From the NCBI GenBank assembly GCA_029204225.1, contig CM055098.1, positions 17,951,303 to 18,011,302 of the forward strand: a stretch of 60,000 bases of DNA, given 5' to 3'. Below are positions 30,959 to 41,373 of this stretch, in pieces (positions within the stretch are counted from its first letter, which is position 1; the number at the start of each line of letters is the position of its first letter). The stretch comes from Diphasiastrum complanatum. Taxonomy: Eukaryota > Streptophyta > Lycopodiopsida > Lycopodiales > Lycopodiaceae. Under the pieces are notes generated by a model, which ran no database searches, was not told where the DNA came from, and saw nothing but the letters and a program-made list of their open reading frames with translations. Made by a program: the position numbers and the translations under genes.

Positions 30959-32233
30959 TGCTGGAATTTAATCTAACTCCTACTCATCCCAATAGCCCTC
31001 CTTCCTTTCCTGAATTTTACTCTCTCAAATGTAACCTGCAGAAAATGAACTGTTTTTAAACAGTCTGCATTTTTGAACTAATTGTTGCTACAGTCTGGTT
31101 TTTTACTCGCATTTTTGCACAGCCGAAAAATGTGAAAAACCCAACACTATGTTTATACGAGTTTCTACACAGGCAAAAAACTCGACATTGCAATCTTACA
31201 TGCAGTTTTCAACAGGCGAAAAAGGTGAAAAACCCGACATTGTGTTTTTACACGAGTTTTTTGACAGGCAAAAAATGCAACACTTGCCCTACAAAAAGCT
31301 GAAGGTGTTTTACAGGTAAAGACAGTGTCCTACAAATTTCGAAGGTGTCTTCCAAACGTCGAAGGTGTCTTACAAATCTCGAAGGCTGCCCTCAAGTAAA
31401 GGCAAAGGCCAAAAGGCCAAGGAGAGACGCATTTCTAGTCTACCAAAACTACATAGATTGTCGCTATCAGACCATAAAGCCTTCATGTTCCATTAACGAA
31501 CTGATTCACTAATCAGTTTTACAGCTGTTATCAATCTTGTAATTGTAAAGTTAAGCTAGTACAAGATTCTTCAGCTGATATGTATATATACATGTAATTG
31601 ACGAGGGCAAACAGAGATGAATAAGATGAGAGGATTATGATACGTAAGGTCAGATAGCGGAGAACACCTCTTATCAATAGCTGACTCCTCAAAGTCAGTG
31701 ATTATATAGAGAGAGAGAATTCAGAACTTTAGCAATTGTTCTTGGATCTGTAAGTAGGATCACGCGCTTATCAGCACAATTGTATTGTGGTCTGATTGTT
31801 GTTTTTACAACCTTTTATTATACTGATCCGCTATTGTTCTACACACATTGCATTCTTGTTGAATGATAACTCTCACTTCCTTTTACACAAACACCATTAT
31901 CAGAGAATTGTATGGCTGTCTACGACGCCTGAATTGATTTGACATTCTCTTAATATCAGGTTATCAGTATTAGAGGATTGCATGGCTGTCTCAGACGCCT
32001 AATTGTTTTTGCAATCTTTCTTTCATGGCAGTCTTAGACTCCTACGCTGATAATCTAAATCAACATAAAGAACTGCTCGTAACTCCATTCTCCAAGTAAT
32101 CCATGATCCTGCTGGTTATAACAATTTGTTTTTCTTCTAATAGAAGTGGTATTAGTGTTGATATCTATTTCCACCCATAGAGTGATATTAGTGTCTGCTT
32201 CCACAGGAGTGGTATCAGAGCCACACTTCAACA
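30959..32233 (+). mobile_element. 3' LTR (1275 bp)
   Basis: Starts TGCTGGAATTTAATC and ends CTTCAACA. It is similar to the 5' LTR along its whole length with scattered substitutions, mostly transitions. Confidence 0.93.
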
Positions 32234-32238
32234 ACTTT
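32234..32238. repeat. Target-site duplication ACTTT, right
   Basis: Immediately follows the ...TTCAACA end of the 3' LTR and matches the left flank. Confidence 0.85.
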
Positions 32239-33544
32239 GTCATGAGAGTCTTTGTGACTAGACGTAGATCAGAGTTGGAGTTTGATTAATTATGCATTTG
32301 CTATTGAAAAGAAAAAAGTACTCATTTGATGCTCAGTGACTTGTTGACATGTCTACTAGTTGATCTTCTGATGAGGGTATAATCTTAGTGGTAGTAAGAT
32401 TTCCTCAAGTTTTGGGCCATAGTCGCTCATTGTTGTCAGCATTATGAGTTTGTCTTGTAAGCGTTTGATAGGATGTCAACCTAGTAAGATGGAGGATGAT
32501 GGTGGCAGTGAGGTTTCCTCGGTGTGAGTTTTGTGTCTCACGTGGTCAGCTTGTGTTTCAAGTTGGATGGTGAACAAGTCAAACTAAAAGTGTGGCAGAC
32601 TCTTGTTGAAAGCATGGTGTTTGGTTGATAGTTTGTGGTGCTTTGACTGTGTATTTGAGTGTGAGTCGAGTATAAGTACATTTTTAATGGCATACCAGCC
32701 ACAACTGAATGAGTCAACTTGCTGAGAGGACTGAGAATCAAAATACAGAATGTTAGTTTCACATTTTTTTTATATGGCAATTTGCATCACGAAAAGACTA
32801 ATTGAAAAATTGGTTACCTGTGCGTCTACTATCTCTATGTGCCTTGCTACACACAGGGCCTTCGTTGAAAAATAAATGATCATGCTTTTTTACATCTCAA
32901 TGTCGACATTGAGGTGTGTTGATCTCAAAGAATTCATTCTCAGCACCTTTGGATTGCACAAACCGGCTTCATCCACTCTTAGTGATATAATATGTACAGA
33001 CCAGTGATGACTGCAATCAACCAAATAGTCAATGATATGTAAATGAAAAAAATACAAATAAAGCATATAATAAAACAATACATACAACTCAAATTAAACA
33101 ATACATACTTTTGACAGTATGGTACAACAAAAATTTCGGTATCGCTTAGCATATGTCGTAGACATGATGCAGCTGATTGCTCGTCCTTAAGCAGGTGACA
33201 AAAGCACAAAAACACCTGGAACACTGTCGCTTTTGTACAACTGAACCCAATAATTGAGTCCAACTTTGACAACTGGATCTGTGAGGTCCGAAGACTTATT
33301 CAATAATTCCTTACAGATAACATGATTAAATAATTCATATATGAGGCCGAATATATATTGAATACAAAGTGGCCACCTAATTTATCTATTTTTTTAGCTA
33401 TGTACTCGTCAAAAATTATATATCGCTCACAAAAAATGTCAGCATGGGATCGACCAGATATTGAACAGCTAAATTTTTATATACAGTTCCTATTGATTGA
33501 GATGGGCTTTTAGGAAAGAGAACAATTGATTTTGTGATATATCA

Positions 33545-33919
33545 TTAGAGGAGTTTTGAGCTTCAAAAAGACCCTTTAAGAATTCGTGCAAGATGTAGTT
33601 TATATTATTAAAATATTATAACACTAATACTTTTGACTTGCCATAACTTTTTAATCATAGCTCAAAGGTATGTCATGTAACATATCATTGGAAAGTCTTT
33701 GTCGAGCGCTTTCCAATGCGAAACTCTGCTAAATTTGGACTTACCACTAATAAGTTATGCCATTTTTAGTGTGGAATCAAAATGTGGACTCAAAAAGTTA
33801 CTTTACGTAGATTTCAAATTTAAGTGTTTTGATTGGTCCATGTGTAAGAAAAAATTGAGAGAAAATATAAAAAGAATCGTTACAAAGGGTCTTTTTTGGA
33901 TTTAGAACTCTTCTAATGC
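33545..33919. mobile_element. MITE copy A (about 375 bp, TIR ATTAGAGGAGTT)
   Basis: Ends ATTAGAGGAGTTTTGAG and AGAACTCTTCTAAT form a terminal inverted repeat. The whole unit matches, in reverse orientation, copy B at 35566-35940. It interrupts the linker of the H3-C48 pseudogene. It encodes nothing. The target duplication could not be decided. Confidence 0.85.
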
Positions 33920-34404
33920 TATGTAGATACTTTGTGGTGCATCTAGGCACATCCAAATACTGGTCGCTATCAGAAGAGTAATCTAGTAAATAATTTAGAC
34001 CAAGAGTGACAGGAAGACCCTCTTGAACTTTCAATGTATTAAGAATCAATTGGGTCTGGCCTATCATCTGCTCGGTCTCATCTGATAGTACCAATCTTCT
34101 TTTAAACGAAGATGGAGGAGAGAGAGATTCTTCAGCTTTCACCCTAGATGGCCCAGCTTGATCATGAGTTGGCTGGTCTTCGACTGACTTGATTTGGCTT
34201 TTTTTGGCCCTAGTTCCTGACCTCACTAGCCTTGACTGCTTTCTTTTCCTCTAATAAGGGGGTCTAACCCTGGGAGCTGGTTGGGGAGGTGGAGGTGCCT
34301 TGAATACCTGCTTGTATTGATTTCTCAGCCTAAAGAAAAGCTCCATATCCTTGGGCATGATAGTCACCAGTTTTGCATGTACAACAGCAAGCACAATATC
34401 CTCA

Positions 34405-34702
34405 AAAAACCTGATCTAATAATCTTCGTAGTTGTATGCAATGCTTCAATCGCAGTCATGCACCATCTGACATCCACAAACAAAGATCTTGCCACATCCC
34501 TCACTATTCTGTTGAAGTGAGCTTTCGATATCAGAAGGTTGGTGGACTTCTGTAACCTCCTGATATCTCTGAGCCATGGGCGGGGTTTTCTGCCAGAATC
34601 CCTAGCACGAGGTTGAGCAACTGCAGGATGCAAGGATGATGTAGGTTGACCAGCAAACGGGACAATAGATTCTGGACGCACGGTTTGTTTAGTCCTTGCC
34701 AT
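34405..34702 (-). pseudogene. H3 histone-fold part of copy 1
   Basis: Aligned with canonical H3, the alpha-N helix begins at LRDIRR (residue 44) and loop 1 has the canonical length (SLFVDVRW). A tryptophan stands at the position of H3 Phe84, as in CENH3 proteins, but the loop lacks the CENH3 insertion. The first seven residues MARTKQT keep Lys4 in place; no ARKS sites for Lys9 or Lys27 exist. A one-base shift and a TAG in place of a residue after DY (34418-34416) break the second half of the fold. Confidence 0.82.
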
Positions 34703-34937
34703 TCCTTCCGATATCGCAGACACGCGAGTAGGTCGTAGATGAGTTACTCGTATGCAGATCCTCGCGCGGCTTCAATATTAGCCCAATGGATTCCAATATC
34801 GCAGCGGCGCAAGCAGCAACCAGGCCTCTCAGAAAGAATATAAATGGTCGCGTGGCTCCGATATCCAGTTTGGGTGACAGAGAGCAAGGAACGTTTTAGG
34901 AATTTGATAGGCAAATGTTTTTTAATCGCGGTCTCTA

Positions 34938-34945
34938 CTTATATA
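34938..34945 (-). promoter_or_regulatory. Candidate TATA box of the H3-C48 gene
   Basis: TATATAAG on the minus strand, 243 bases before ATG 34702. Copy 2 has TATAAAAG 257 bases before its ATG, so spacing is similar in two diverged copies. The sequence could also serve the plus-strand gene that starts nearby. Confidence 0.5.
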
Positions 34946-34968
34946 GAGAGAGATTTTTTGTGCATTAA

Positions 34969-37620
34969 ATGAAAAAGCGCCACATGCCAATTTCTGATTG
35001 GTGTGTCCTATTAATGATTGCTCCACACATACTTCAAGAAAATTTGCAGAAACAAATATACAAGAATACGACATTGAGCTCCAATATATCAGAATTGAAA
35101 ACTATTGTTATCGATCTTCAAATATCCAATCAAGTTATGTTGAGAGACGTTGAGAATTTTAAAAGAGAAATCTTGAGTGCTATTGTTGAAGGCAAAGTTC
35201 TCAGGAGAAAATTAAATATAAGAAAACGCAAACGACTTTAAAAAAAAGACATAAATGATCTGTCTTCAAGAAGTGGAAACAAGAAGAAAAGGATTCAAAC
35301 ATTCAAGTAGTATTAATTAAAAGAGCAAATGACACGTTTGCTAAATTTTTATGTGCTTGTTTTTCTAATGCTTGCTACTTTGATTATTTATTATGTCTTG
35401 CAGATCATCTTTGGTGGCGAGAGAACATTATAAAGATTTTACGAGTATTGGAAAATCTTTGGGTTCCATATTGTCATCAGAAACTACAAAAGAAATGTTA
35501 AAGAATTCTCATTATGACATGATTAAGAATAATATTGCTGCAGTGATTATACAGAGCATTCAACATTAGAGGAGTTCTAAATCCAATAAAGACCCTTTGT
35601 AAAGATTTTTTTTATATTTTTTCTCAAATTTTTCTTACAAATGGACCAATCAAAACACTCAAATTTGAAATCTACGTAACGTAACTTTTTGAGTCCACAT
35701 TTTGATTCCACACTAAAAATGGCATAACTTTTTAGTGGTAAGTTCGAATTTAGTGGAGTTTGGTGCATTGAAAAGCGCTCAACAAGGGCTTTCCAATGAT
35801 ATGTTACATGACATACTTCTAAGTTACGATTAAAAAGTTATGGCAAGTCAAATGTATTAGTGTTATAATATTTTAATAATATAAACTACATCTTGCACGA
35901 ATTTTTAAAGGGTCTTTTTGGAGCTCAAAACTCCTCTAATGCATGTCTTGGATGCAAGAGTTATCCAGGGAGCATGTGATGATTCAGGAATTAGTCGTAA
36001 AGCATATACTCTATTGTTTAAAATTGTACAGGAAGCCTTTGCACATGTGAAGATTCGAAAGCTACCTCTTCCTCGTCCATTTAGAGTAAAAAAAACAAGA
36101 TGTTGTCTTAATGAGAGTATGAGTATGCTTATAGGTGAACCATTTCATATCAAGAAATTGTATACATGTGAGAGTGGAACATTGGAATACAATGAGTCCA
36201 ACAATTTATTTTTGGATATTAACAAAGTAGTGGCATACATGATTAAATATTACAAAATATTTGAAAGAGAAGTCCAAGGAAAATTGATATTGGTTATTAA
36301 ACTTGATGAGTCTGAAATTAATAAGGGACAATAATTGGAACGGGTAAGTATCACCTTTATGAACAGAGCATTGAACAATACTGAAAATGATGCAAATGAT
36401 TCCTCATTTAGTGTTCAATCAGAGAATGAAATATGGTGGTTACCAACATTTCAGGTACATTTCAATTTTACTTAGTATTGTATTTTATCACCTAAGTTGC
36501 TAATGTCAATGTTCGTAACTTTGTATGGGTTTGTTACTTTTCAGGTTTTAAAAGAAGACCATGCTATCTTGTCGTGGATTTTTTCGACATCAAATTATGC
36601 AAAGATTATTGAAGAGCACATGGTTGGAAACAAAATATATGTGCCAAACTATGTCACATTTCAAATTTTATGGCATCTTGCAGTTAAAGACATTGAAATG
36701 TATGTATAATGTTTCGCATGGGGCAAATACTAAACACCCTTGTTTGTATTGTATGAAGAATTGTAAAGACTTGAATTTGACAAGATCACGAGTTGGTCCA
36801 ACAAGAGATCGAGAGGATCCGAACTTTAGACCTGTGTTGGCAATTCCATTGATCAATGTTCACATATGCACATTGCATGTTGAGGTACGAATTATTGAAA
36901 AATTGATTTACAATCATATTTTGTATGTCTGGAATACCAAACCTGAATCGGCCTCTAAAATTGGAATTGAGAGATTAGAGCAAGTACTTTCAAAAGCAGG
37001 TTTGCACAAGGGGAATGTAAAAATAGAAAAAGGTGAAAAACTATCGGGTAAATCAGGGAACGTTCCAAACAAGCCATCTGTTGGAGGTGCAAAACCTAGA
37101 AGGTTTTTATCCAATCACACTGGAAAGTCTTCTACCATGACATACAATGTTTGGAAAGACGTTGTTGCAGCATCAAAAGATTTTGAAGAGAGGGGCAACA
37201 CAAGATTTAAAAAAACTGCAATATGGCAAAATCTCGACAATTTGATTGGCATGTTGCAAAAAAAAAAATTATCTGAAATTGACATTGCAAAGTTACAAAA
37301 ATATTGTGAGATATTTGTCAAATCGGTAGCAGAATGTTGGGGAGAGGATCATGTTACACATTATATGGTAATTCACTATTTGTTTTTGTGCAAAAATTGT
37401 TCTACAACGTCTTCTGATATATGTATTTTACTGGTTGCAACATATTCTATTACATCACACCACATTTTTTGCAAAAGAATATGGAAGCATGAGCATATGG
37501 TCTTCTCAAGGTATGGAGAAATCGCATTGGCAAGTTAGAGGAGCTTTTCATCGAGCAACCAACCATGGAGGATATAATTCAAAGAGATGCTACTTATATC
37601 AATTATTTCAATGATATAGG
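34969..37620 (+). pseudogene. Transposase-like gene (RNase-H fold, CxxC insertion), divergent partner of H3-C48, broken
   Basis: Pieces in order: a coiled-coil start (MKKRHMPISDWC..., SELKTIVIDLQISNQVMLRD); an exon from acceptor 35402 (SSLVAREHYKDFTSIGKSLG); after MITE B, HVLDARVIQGACDDSGISRK to LILVIKLDESEI and SENEIWWLPTFQ ending at donor 36454. An exon from 36545 has LKEDHAILSWIF, TFQILWHLAVKDIEMY, GANTKHPCLYC and NVHICTLHVEVRIIEKLI. A last exon has WSSQGMEKSHWQVRGAF. Strand-then-Asp (GAT 36304), a second Asp (GAC 36689), CxxC (36740, 36749), CTLH and a late Glu (GAG 37516) resemble DDE transposases with zinc-binding insertions (RAG1/Transib, hAT, KDZ types). I could not assign a family. 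A TAA at 36332 and a GTAT duplication at about 36705 break it. Confidence 0.55.
35566..35940. mobile_element. MITE copy B (about 375 bp), inverted relative to copy A
   Basis: Ends ATTAGAGGAGTTCTAAATC and CTCAAAACTCCTCTAAT. It interrupts the plus-strand transposase-like gene between IQSIQ and HVLDARV. Similarity to copy A is high throughout. Confidence 0.85.
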
Positions 37621-38287
37621 CCCATATTCAAATTCATGACATAAAGGTGTATATTTATTTTCACTGGAACATTTTGCAATTGGGTGATTCACATCTACTA
37701 CTGCTACAAATGATATAAAAAAAAAAGGATAAAACCAATTCTATGGTGGTATAGTGAGATCGGCAATGAGGAGGAAGATGATCTATAGATCATAAGAAAT
37801 TGTAACTAATCCTAGAAAATGGATAGAAAGGTAGATCTACTCCTAAATCCTACATCTTGGTTATTTGTGAGCACCATATCAACCATAGCTCTTGGCCTCT
37901 TTGGGTTCCAAGGCTTAAAAGAAAAGAAAATCTACCTATATTGGCTTAAAGCCCGTAATACAGATCTAACATCTAAAATACATGCCTCAGCAAAGAGAGG
38001 AGGAAGAATGGAGGGAGAAGCAGGAAAGGAGCATGGAAGCTGATCTTCCTATGTGAAAATGTGTCGCTTGGTTCATTTTGAGCTACATAGCTCATCGATG
38101 ATTACAAGTGTTTGCTTCTTGCACTATAGTGTCCTACAACAAGGGGTTGGGCATAGCTGAACCTGCAATCTACGATGGATCTAAACTAGCAAGAGGAGAT
38201 ATTACACATGATTAGTGATATAGAGAGGCAAGTATCAAGCATGAAGCACTATGCCTAGAGTCAGTCTTTCTTTCTCACTCTCTCTCA
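37621..38287. other. Unidentified
   Basis: No terminal inverted repeat matching the 32.2-32.6 kb side was seen, and no protein. A Lys/Arg-rich open frame at 37819-38043 has no recognisable domain. Confidence 0.4.
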
Positions 38288-39355
38288 TGTTGGATTATTC
38301 TCCTTCCTACTAATCGGCTAATCGGTTTTTAATCTTCATCCAACTATTTATAGTTTTACGAATTTTTCCGTATTTTTATAAAGTCTGCAGAATTACAAGT
38401 GCTGGTACACAGTCTGCAGAAATACACGGAGTTTGACAACAATGTTGGGTTTTCTCTCTCTACAAAAATCCGACAGTGTCGCCTTTTTGTCTTTTTCGCC
38501 TGTCAGGAATCTTGTGTAAAAATGCATTGTCGTCTTTTTCGTATTTTTCGCCTGTAAAGAATTACGAGTAAAAATGCAGTATCACATTTTTCGCCTGTAG
38601 CAGTTTACGTTCATTTATGCAAAGTGACAGTTTACATTCATGCAGACAGACTGTTTACGGCCAATTGTTGCCGCTTATCAACAAGCAACTTCTAAGAAGA
38701 ACTGGATGGATGCCAACAGACTCCAGCCAACTGGCAGTCACATTCGACGACCTAATTACTTAGTATAAATCAACCGTTCATACATCTCATTATGAATATT
38801 GTGAATTGTGAAGGAGTTGATTGTTATTACACGATGCTTCCTACGCTCTTATCAAGCAGATCGTTCACAACCAGAAAGTATTGTAGTTAGCTCTCTATCA
38901 AGCTTTCAAGTTTGAACTCTCTTGAGCATTCTAGTTCAATCTTTTAGAGGTTTATTCTAGAGTTGCTATTGCGCTAATGTTTATCAGCAAAGTCGCTCAT
39001 TTCAGACTTATTCTCAATTACTCAGAGATAGCTTTAGAGTGCGTGACTATTCGCTATTATAAATTTGCGCCCATTAGCATCCGATCTCGTTTTTCTGAAT
39101 CAGTACTGTTTCCTTATTGTGTTCAATTTGTGTCAGAATGCATGCATCTTTGTATTGTTTTTGTAACTGGTAGAAATTGTCTGAGAATTCAATACTTTAT
39201 GTTTGGCTACGTAATCACTTAGTATCTAGCAAAAGTTAGTTGCTAAAGATTTGACGTGATTCTCATCACTACTGCTTTGTTCAATTTTTGATAGGCGGAG
39301 TCATGCATTAGAAGTAGGAAGTTTTCGCTATTCCATTACTCACTTATTTCTGACA
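38288..39355 (+). mobile_element. 5' LTR (1068 bp) of a copia element
   Basis: Begins TGTTGGATTATTC and ends TTTCTGACA, directly followed by a primer site and, 270 bases on, by a gag start. At 38465-38610 it carries an array of TTTTTCGCCTGT and GTAAAAATGCA motifs that resembles, in inverted orientation, the array in the LTRs at 27985 and 31115. Confidence 0.78.
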
Positions 39356-39367
39356 TGGTATCAAAGC
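39356..39367 (+). other. Primer-binding site
   Basis: TGGTATCAAAGC abuts the LTR end; it has one change from the usual TGGTATCAGAGC. Confidence 0.75.
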
Positions 39368-39627
39368 ATACTATCATAGTATCAGTGCATGATCACTACT
39401 TCTTTATCTGAGCTGTCACAGTATCAAACTTGTGACCTCTATCAGGGCCTAATACTATTTTGATATCAGAGCGAAAAGCTCTAACACTTGATATCTTTCG
39501 TGATATCAAATTGATATCATATTCTTCGGTCCCTTTTATCCTTTCAATATCAAAGAATTGATTTCCTGTTGTTGGCATCACTACATCCTAGCGTCATCGA
39601 TACAATTGACAGCAGACTAAGTTCCAG

Positions 39628-39830
39628 ATGGATTCTCAAAGTAAAGCTGGTCTTATTGCAGACAAGCTAAATGGATCCAATTATCATTTGTGAAAATTTA
39701 AGATGAAGACCTTGCTAATCGCCAATGAGTTGTGGGATGTTTTTACAGGTATCGAAGTGAAACCTGAAGATGACAAAGAAGAATCAAGATGGAAATCGAA
39801 GGATGGTATATGGAATTAGAAGGGAAATAA
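39628..39830 (+). pseudogene. Copia gag N-terminus
   Basis: MDSQSKAGLIADKLNGSNYH then, after a stop, KFKMKTLLIANELWDVFTG and ESRWKSKDG. These are the first 60 or so residues of a copia gag. The frame is then lost and a CACTA end begins at 39871. Confidence 0.78.
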
Positions 39831-39870
39831 AAAATGTAAAACGTATGTTATTGTGTTGAGAAGTGTCATC

Positions 39871-40275
39871 ACTACAAGAATTGTCGCGTTTTCCGACGGG
39901 ATTTTTGACGAACGCGAGAGTCGAAAAACGCGTCGCAATAGTGTTGTCGGAATCCGTCGCATTTATAATCTGTCGGAATCCGACGCCAAGCCCAAAATCG
40001 ACATCCGGCCGGTGAAAACAATTCTCGAAAAACATGTCACATGAACGTCGGATTTTGACGTCCCGGCCACGTGGATGTTGGATTCCGACATCCACGTCCC
40101 AAAGAAAAAAAATACGGTTTGTTTTTTGCCATGTGGATGTCATATTTCGACGGCCCGGTCATGCGGACGTTGGAATCTGACATCCACGTGGTGAAAAAAC
40201 CGAAAAAAAAAAAAAAAAAAATTCGCCTCGTGGATGTCAAAATCTGACGTCCACTGGCCGGGTCGTAGGAAATGT
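39871..40275 (+). mobile_element. CACTA (En/Spm) transposon terminus with subterminal array
   Basis: CACTACAAGAATTGTCGCG is a CACTA terminal inverted repeat. It is followed by about 400 bp of CpG-rich subterminal repeats built on CCGACG, GTCGGAATC and CACGTGGATGTCGGA motifs in both orientations. No opposite CTTGTAGTG end was found nearby, so only one end remains. The three bases before it (CAT) could be one half of the 3-bp target duplication. Confidence 0.75.
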
Positions 40276-40305
40276 TTTTGAGTTTTTTATTGCTTATGTA
40301 ATAGT

Positions 40306-41150
40306 GTGCATGAGTGCAAGCTTAATGGCACACGTAGTGTAAAGTTGGGACACGCGTCCCGTAATGGGGACCAAACTGCCATGCAGCAGTACCCCTCAAA
40401 AAATAGATTGTGTATATGTACCCTTAAGTTTCTTTTGTTAATACCCTTTGAATGCTTCAAAAGATTCAAGGCCATGGCTGAGACACAAACATCTACAAAA
40501 GTGACAACTCTCCGAACTGATGCTGGTGGCGAATACCTCTCTAACGAGATGTCCGACTACCTGGTTGAACATGGCATTCGAAGACAGTTCGCAAGTTCCT
40601 ATTCTCCTCAACATAATGGAATTGCAGAAAGGAAGAATCGAACACTTCTCAACTCAGCCAAATCCATGCTATATCAAGCGCACCTAATTGCGAAGTTTTG
40701 GGCAGAAGCTACTGCCACAACCTGTTACGTACAAAACAGATCCAACACTAAAGTCATCAACAACAAAACTCCTTATGAAATATGGCATGGCCACAAGCCT
40801 AGTGTCAGCCATTTAAAAATCTTTGGTTGTGTATGTTTTGTTCACATTCCTAAATAGCTTAAGAAGAAGCTGGATCATAGGACAAATAAATGTATTTTCA
40901 TTGGCTATCCTAATGAATATAAATCTTACAAAGTTTATGATCCACCCACCAATGTAGCATTTGTCTCTAGGGATGTAATCCTCCAAGAACACACATACTA
41001 TGATTTTAAACAGCCATCGATAAATGATGCTATGTCATTTCATCCTATTTTACGTAGCATGGACTTCCACCAAAAATGTTTTTTTTCTATAGATCCTATA
41101 GCTACAACTACAAAAGCAGAGCAGCTGACAATACCTGTCAACTTGACTTA
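40306..41150 (+). pseudogene. Copia integrase and start of the following linker
   Basis: The frame reads TLRTDAGGEYLSNEMSDYL, RRQFASSYSPQHNGIAERKN and KIFGCVCFVHIPK. After a TAG at 40857 it continues HRTNKCIFIGYPNEYKSYKV and VAFVSRDVILQE. These are the second half of the integrase core and its C-terminal region. The HHCC finger and the first catalytic Asp are missing. Confidence 0.88.
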
Positions 41151-41373
41151 GGGCCTCTAATATCATTTTCTTGTTTTAAGCCCCTAGTCTCTTATTCCTA
41201 GGAATTACAACTTGCTACTTGTGCTCATTGGGTTAGGCTTACAAGCGCAGGATGCCAATGCCCTCACACTTATTACTCTACTTGTACAGTACTGTGGTGG
41301 GGCCCACTTGGCAAGCCTTGACCAACAGTAGTTTTAGTGGCGGGACCCACTAGATACCCAACAATATTCTCTA

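Larger units (their letters stand above)
27810..32233 (+). mobile_element. Complete but internally deleted (non-autonomous) Ty1/copia element
   Basis: Two LTRs (27810-29108 and 30959-32233) enclose a 1.85-kb internal part with a primer site, a gag frame, an RT-end plus RNase H region and a polypurine tract. A 5-bp target duplication ACTTT is intact on both sides (27805-27809 and 32234-32238). The zinc knuckle, protease, integrase and most of the reverse transcriptase are deleted between about 29880 and 29940. The element can therefore have moved only with proteins from another copy, unless the deletion arose after insertion. Confidence 0.93.
32584..34702 (-). pseudogene. Histone H3-like fold fused to a C48 (Ulp1-like) cysteine peptidase, copy 1, broken
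   Basis: From ATG 34702 the frame reads MARTKQTVRPE, a tail lacking the ARKS segments, then LRDIRRLQKSTNLLISKAHF, VRDVARSLFVDVRW and AIEALHTT. After a one-base shift near 34430 it gives FFEDIVLAVVHAKLVTIMPK. A basic Ser/Pro linker (33920-34270) follows, interrupted at 33919 by a MITE. Then FDEYIAKKIDKLGG (about 33361-33410), shared with copy 2, and EIFVVPYCQ ending at donor 33109. The exon from 33010 supplies N-HHWSVHIISL with the C48 histidine and MNSL where an Asp is usual. The exon from 32730 gives QQVDSFSCGWYAI, the Gln and nucleophile Cys (codon 32703-32701), ending at TAG 32586-32584. Stops TAG at 34418 and 34253 add to the damage. Intron borders in the last third are partly unresolved. 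C48 enzymes remove SUMO or process proteins; the fusion function is unknown. Confidence 0.78.

Noticed and set aside
36914-37114. Minus-strand open frames within the transposase-like gene
   Set aside because: They are shadows of the plus-strand coding sequence.
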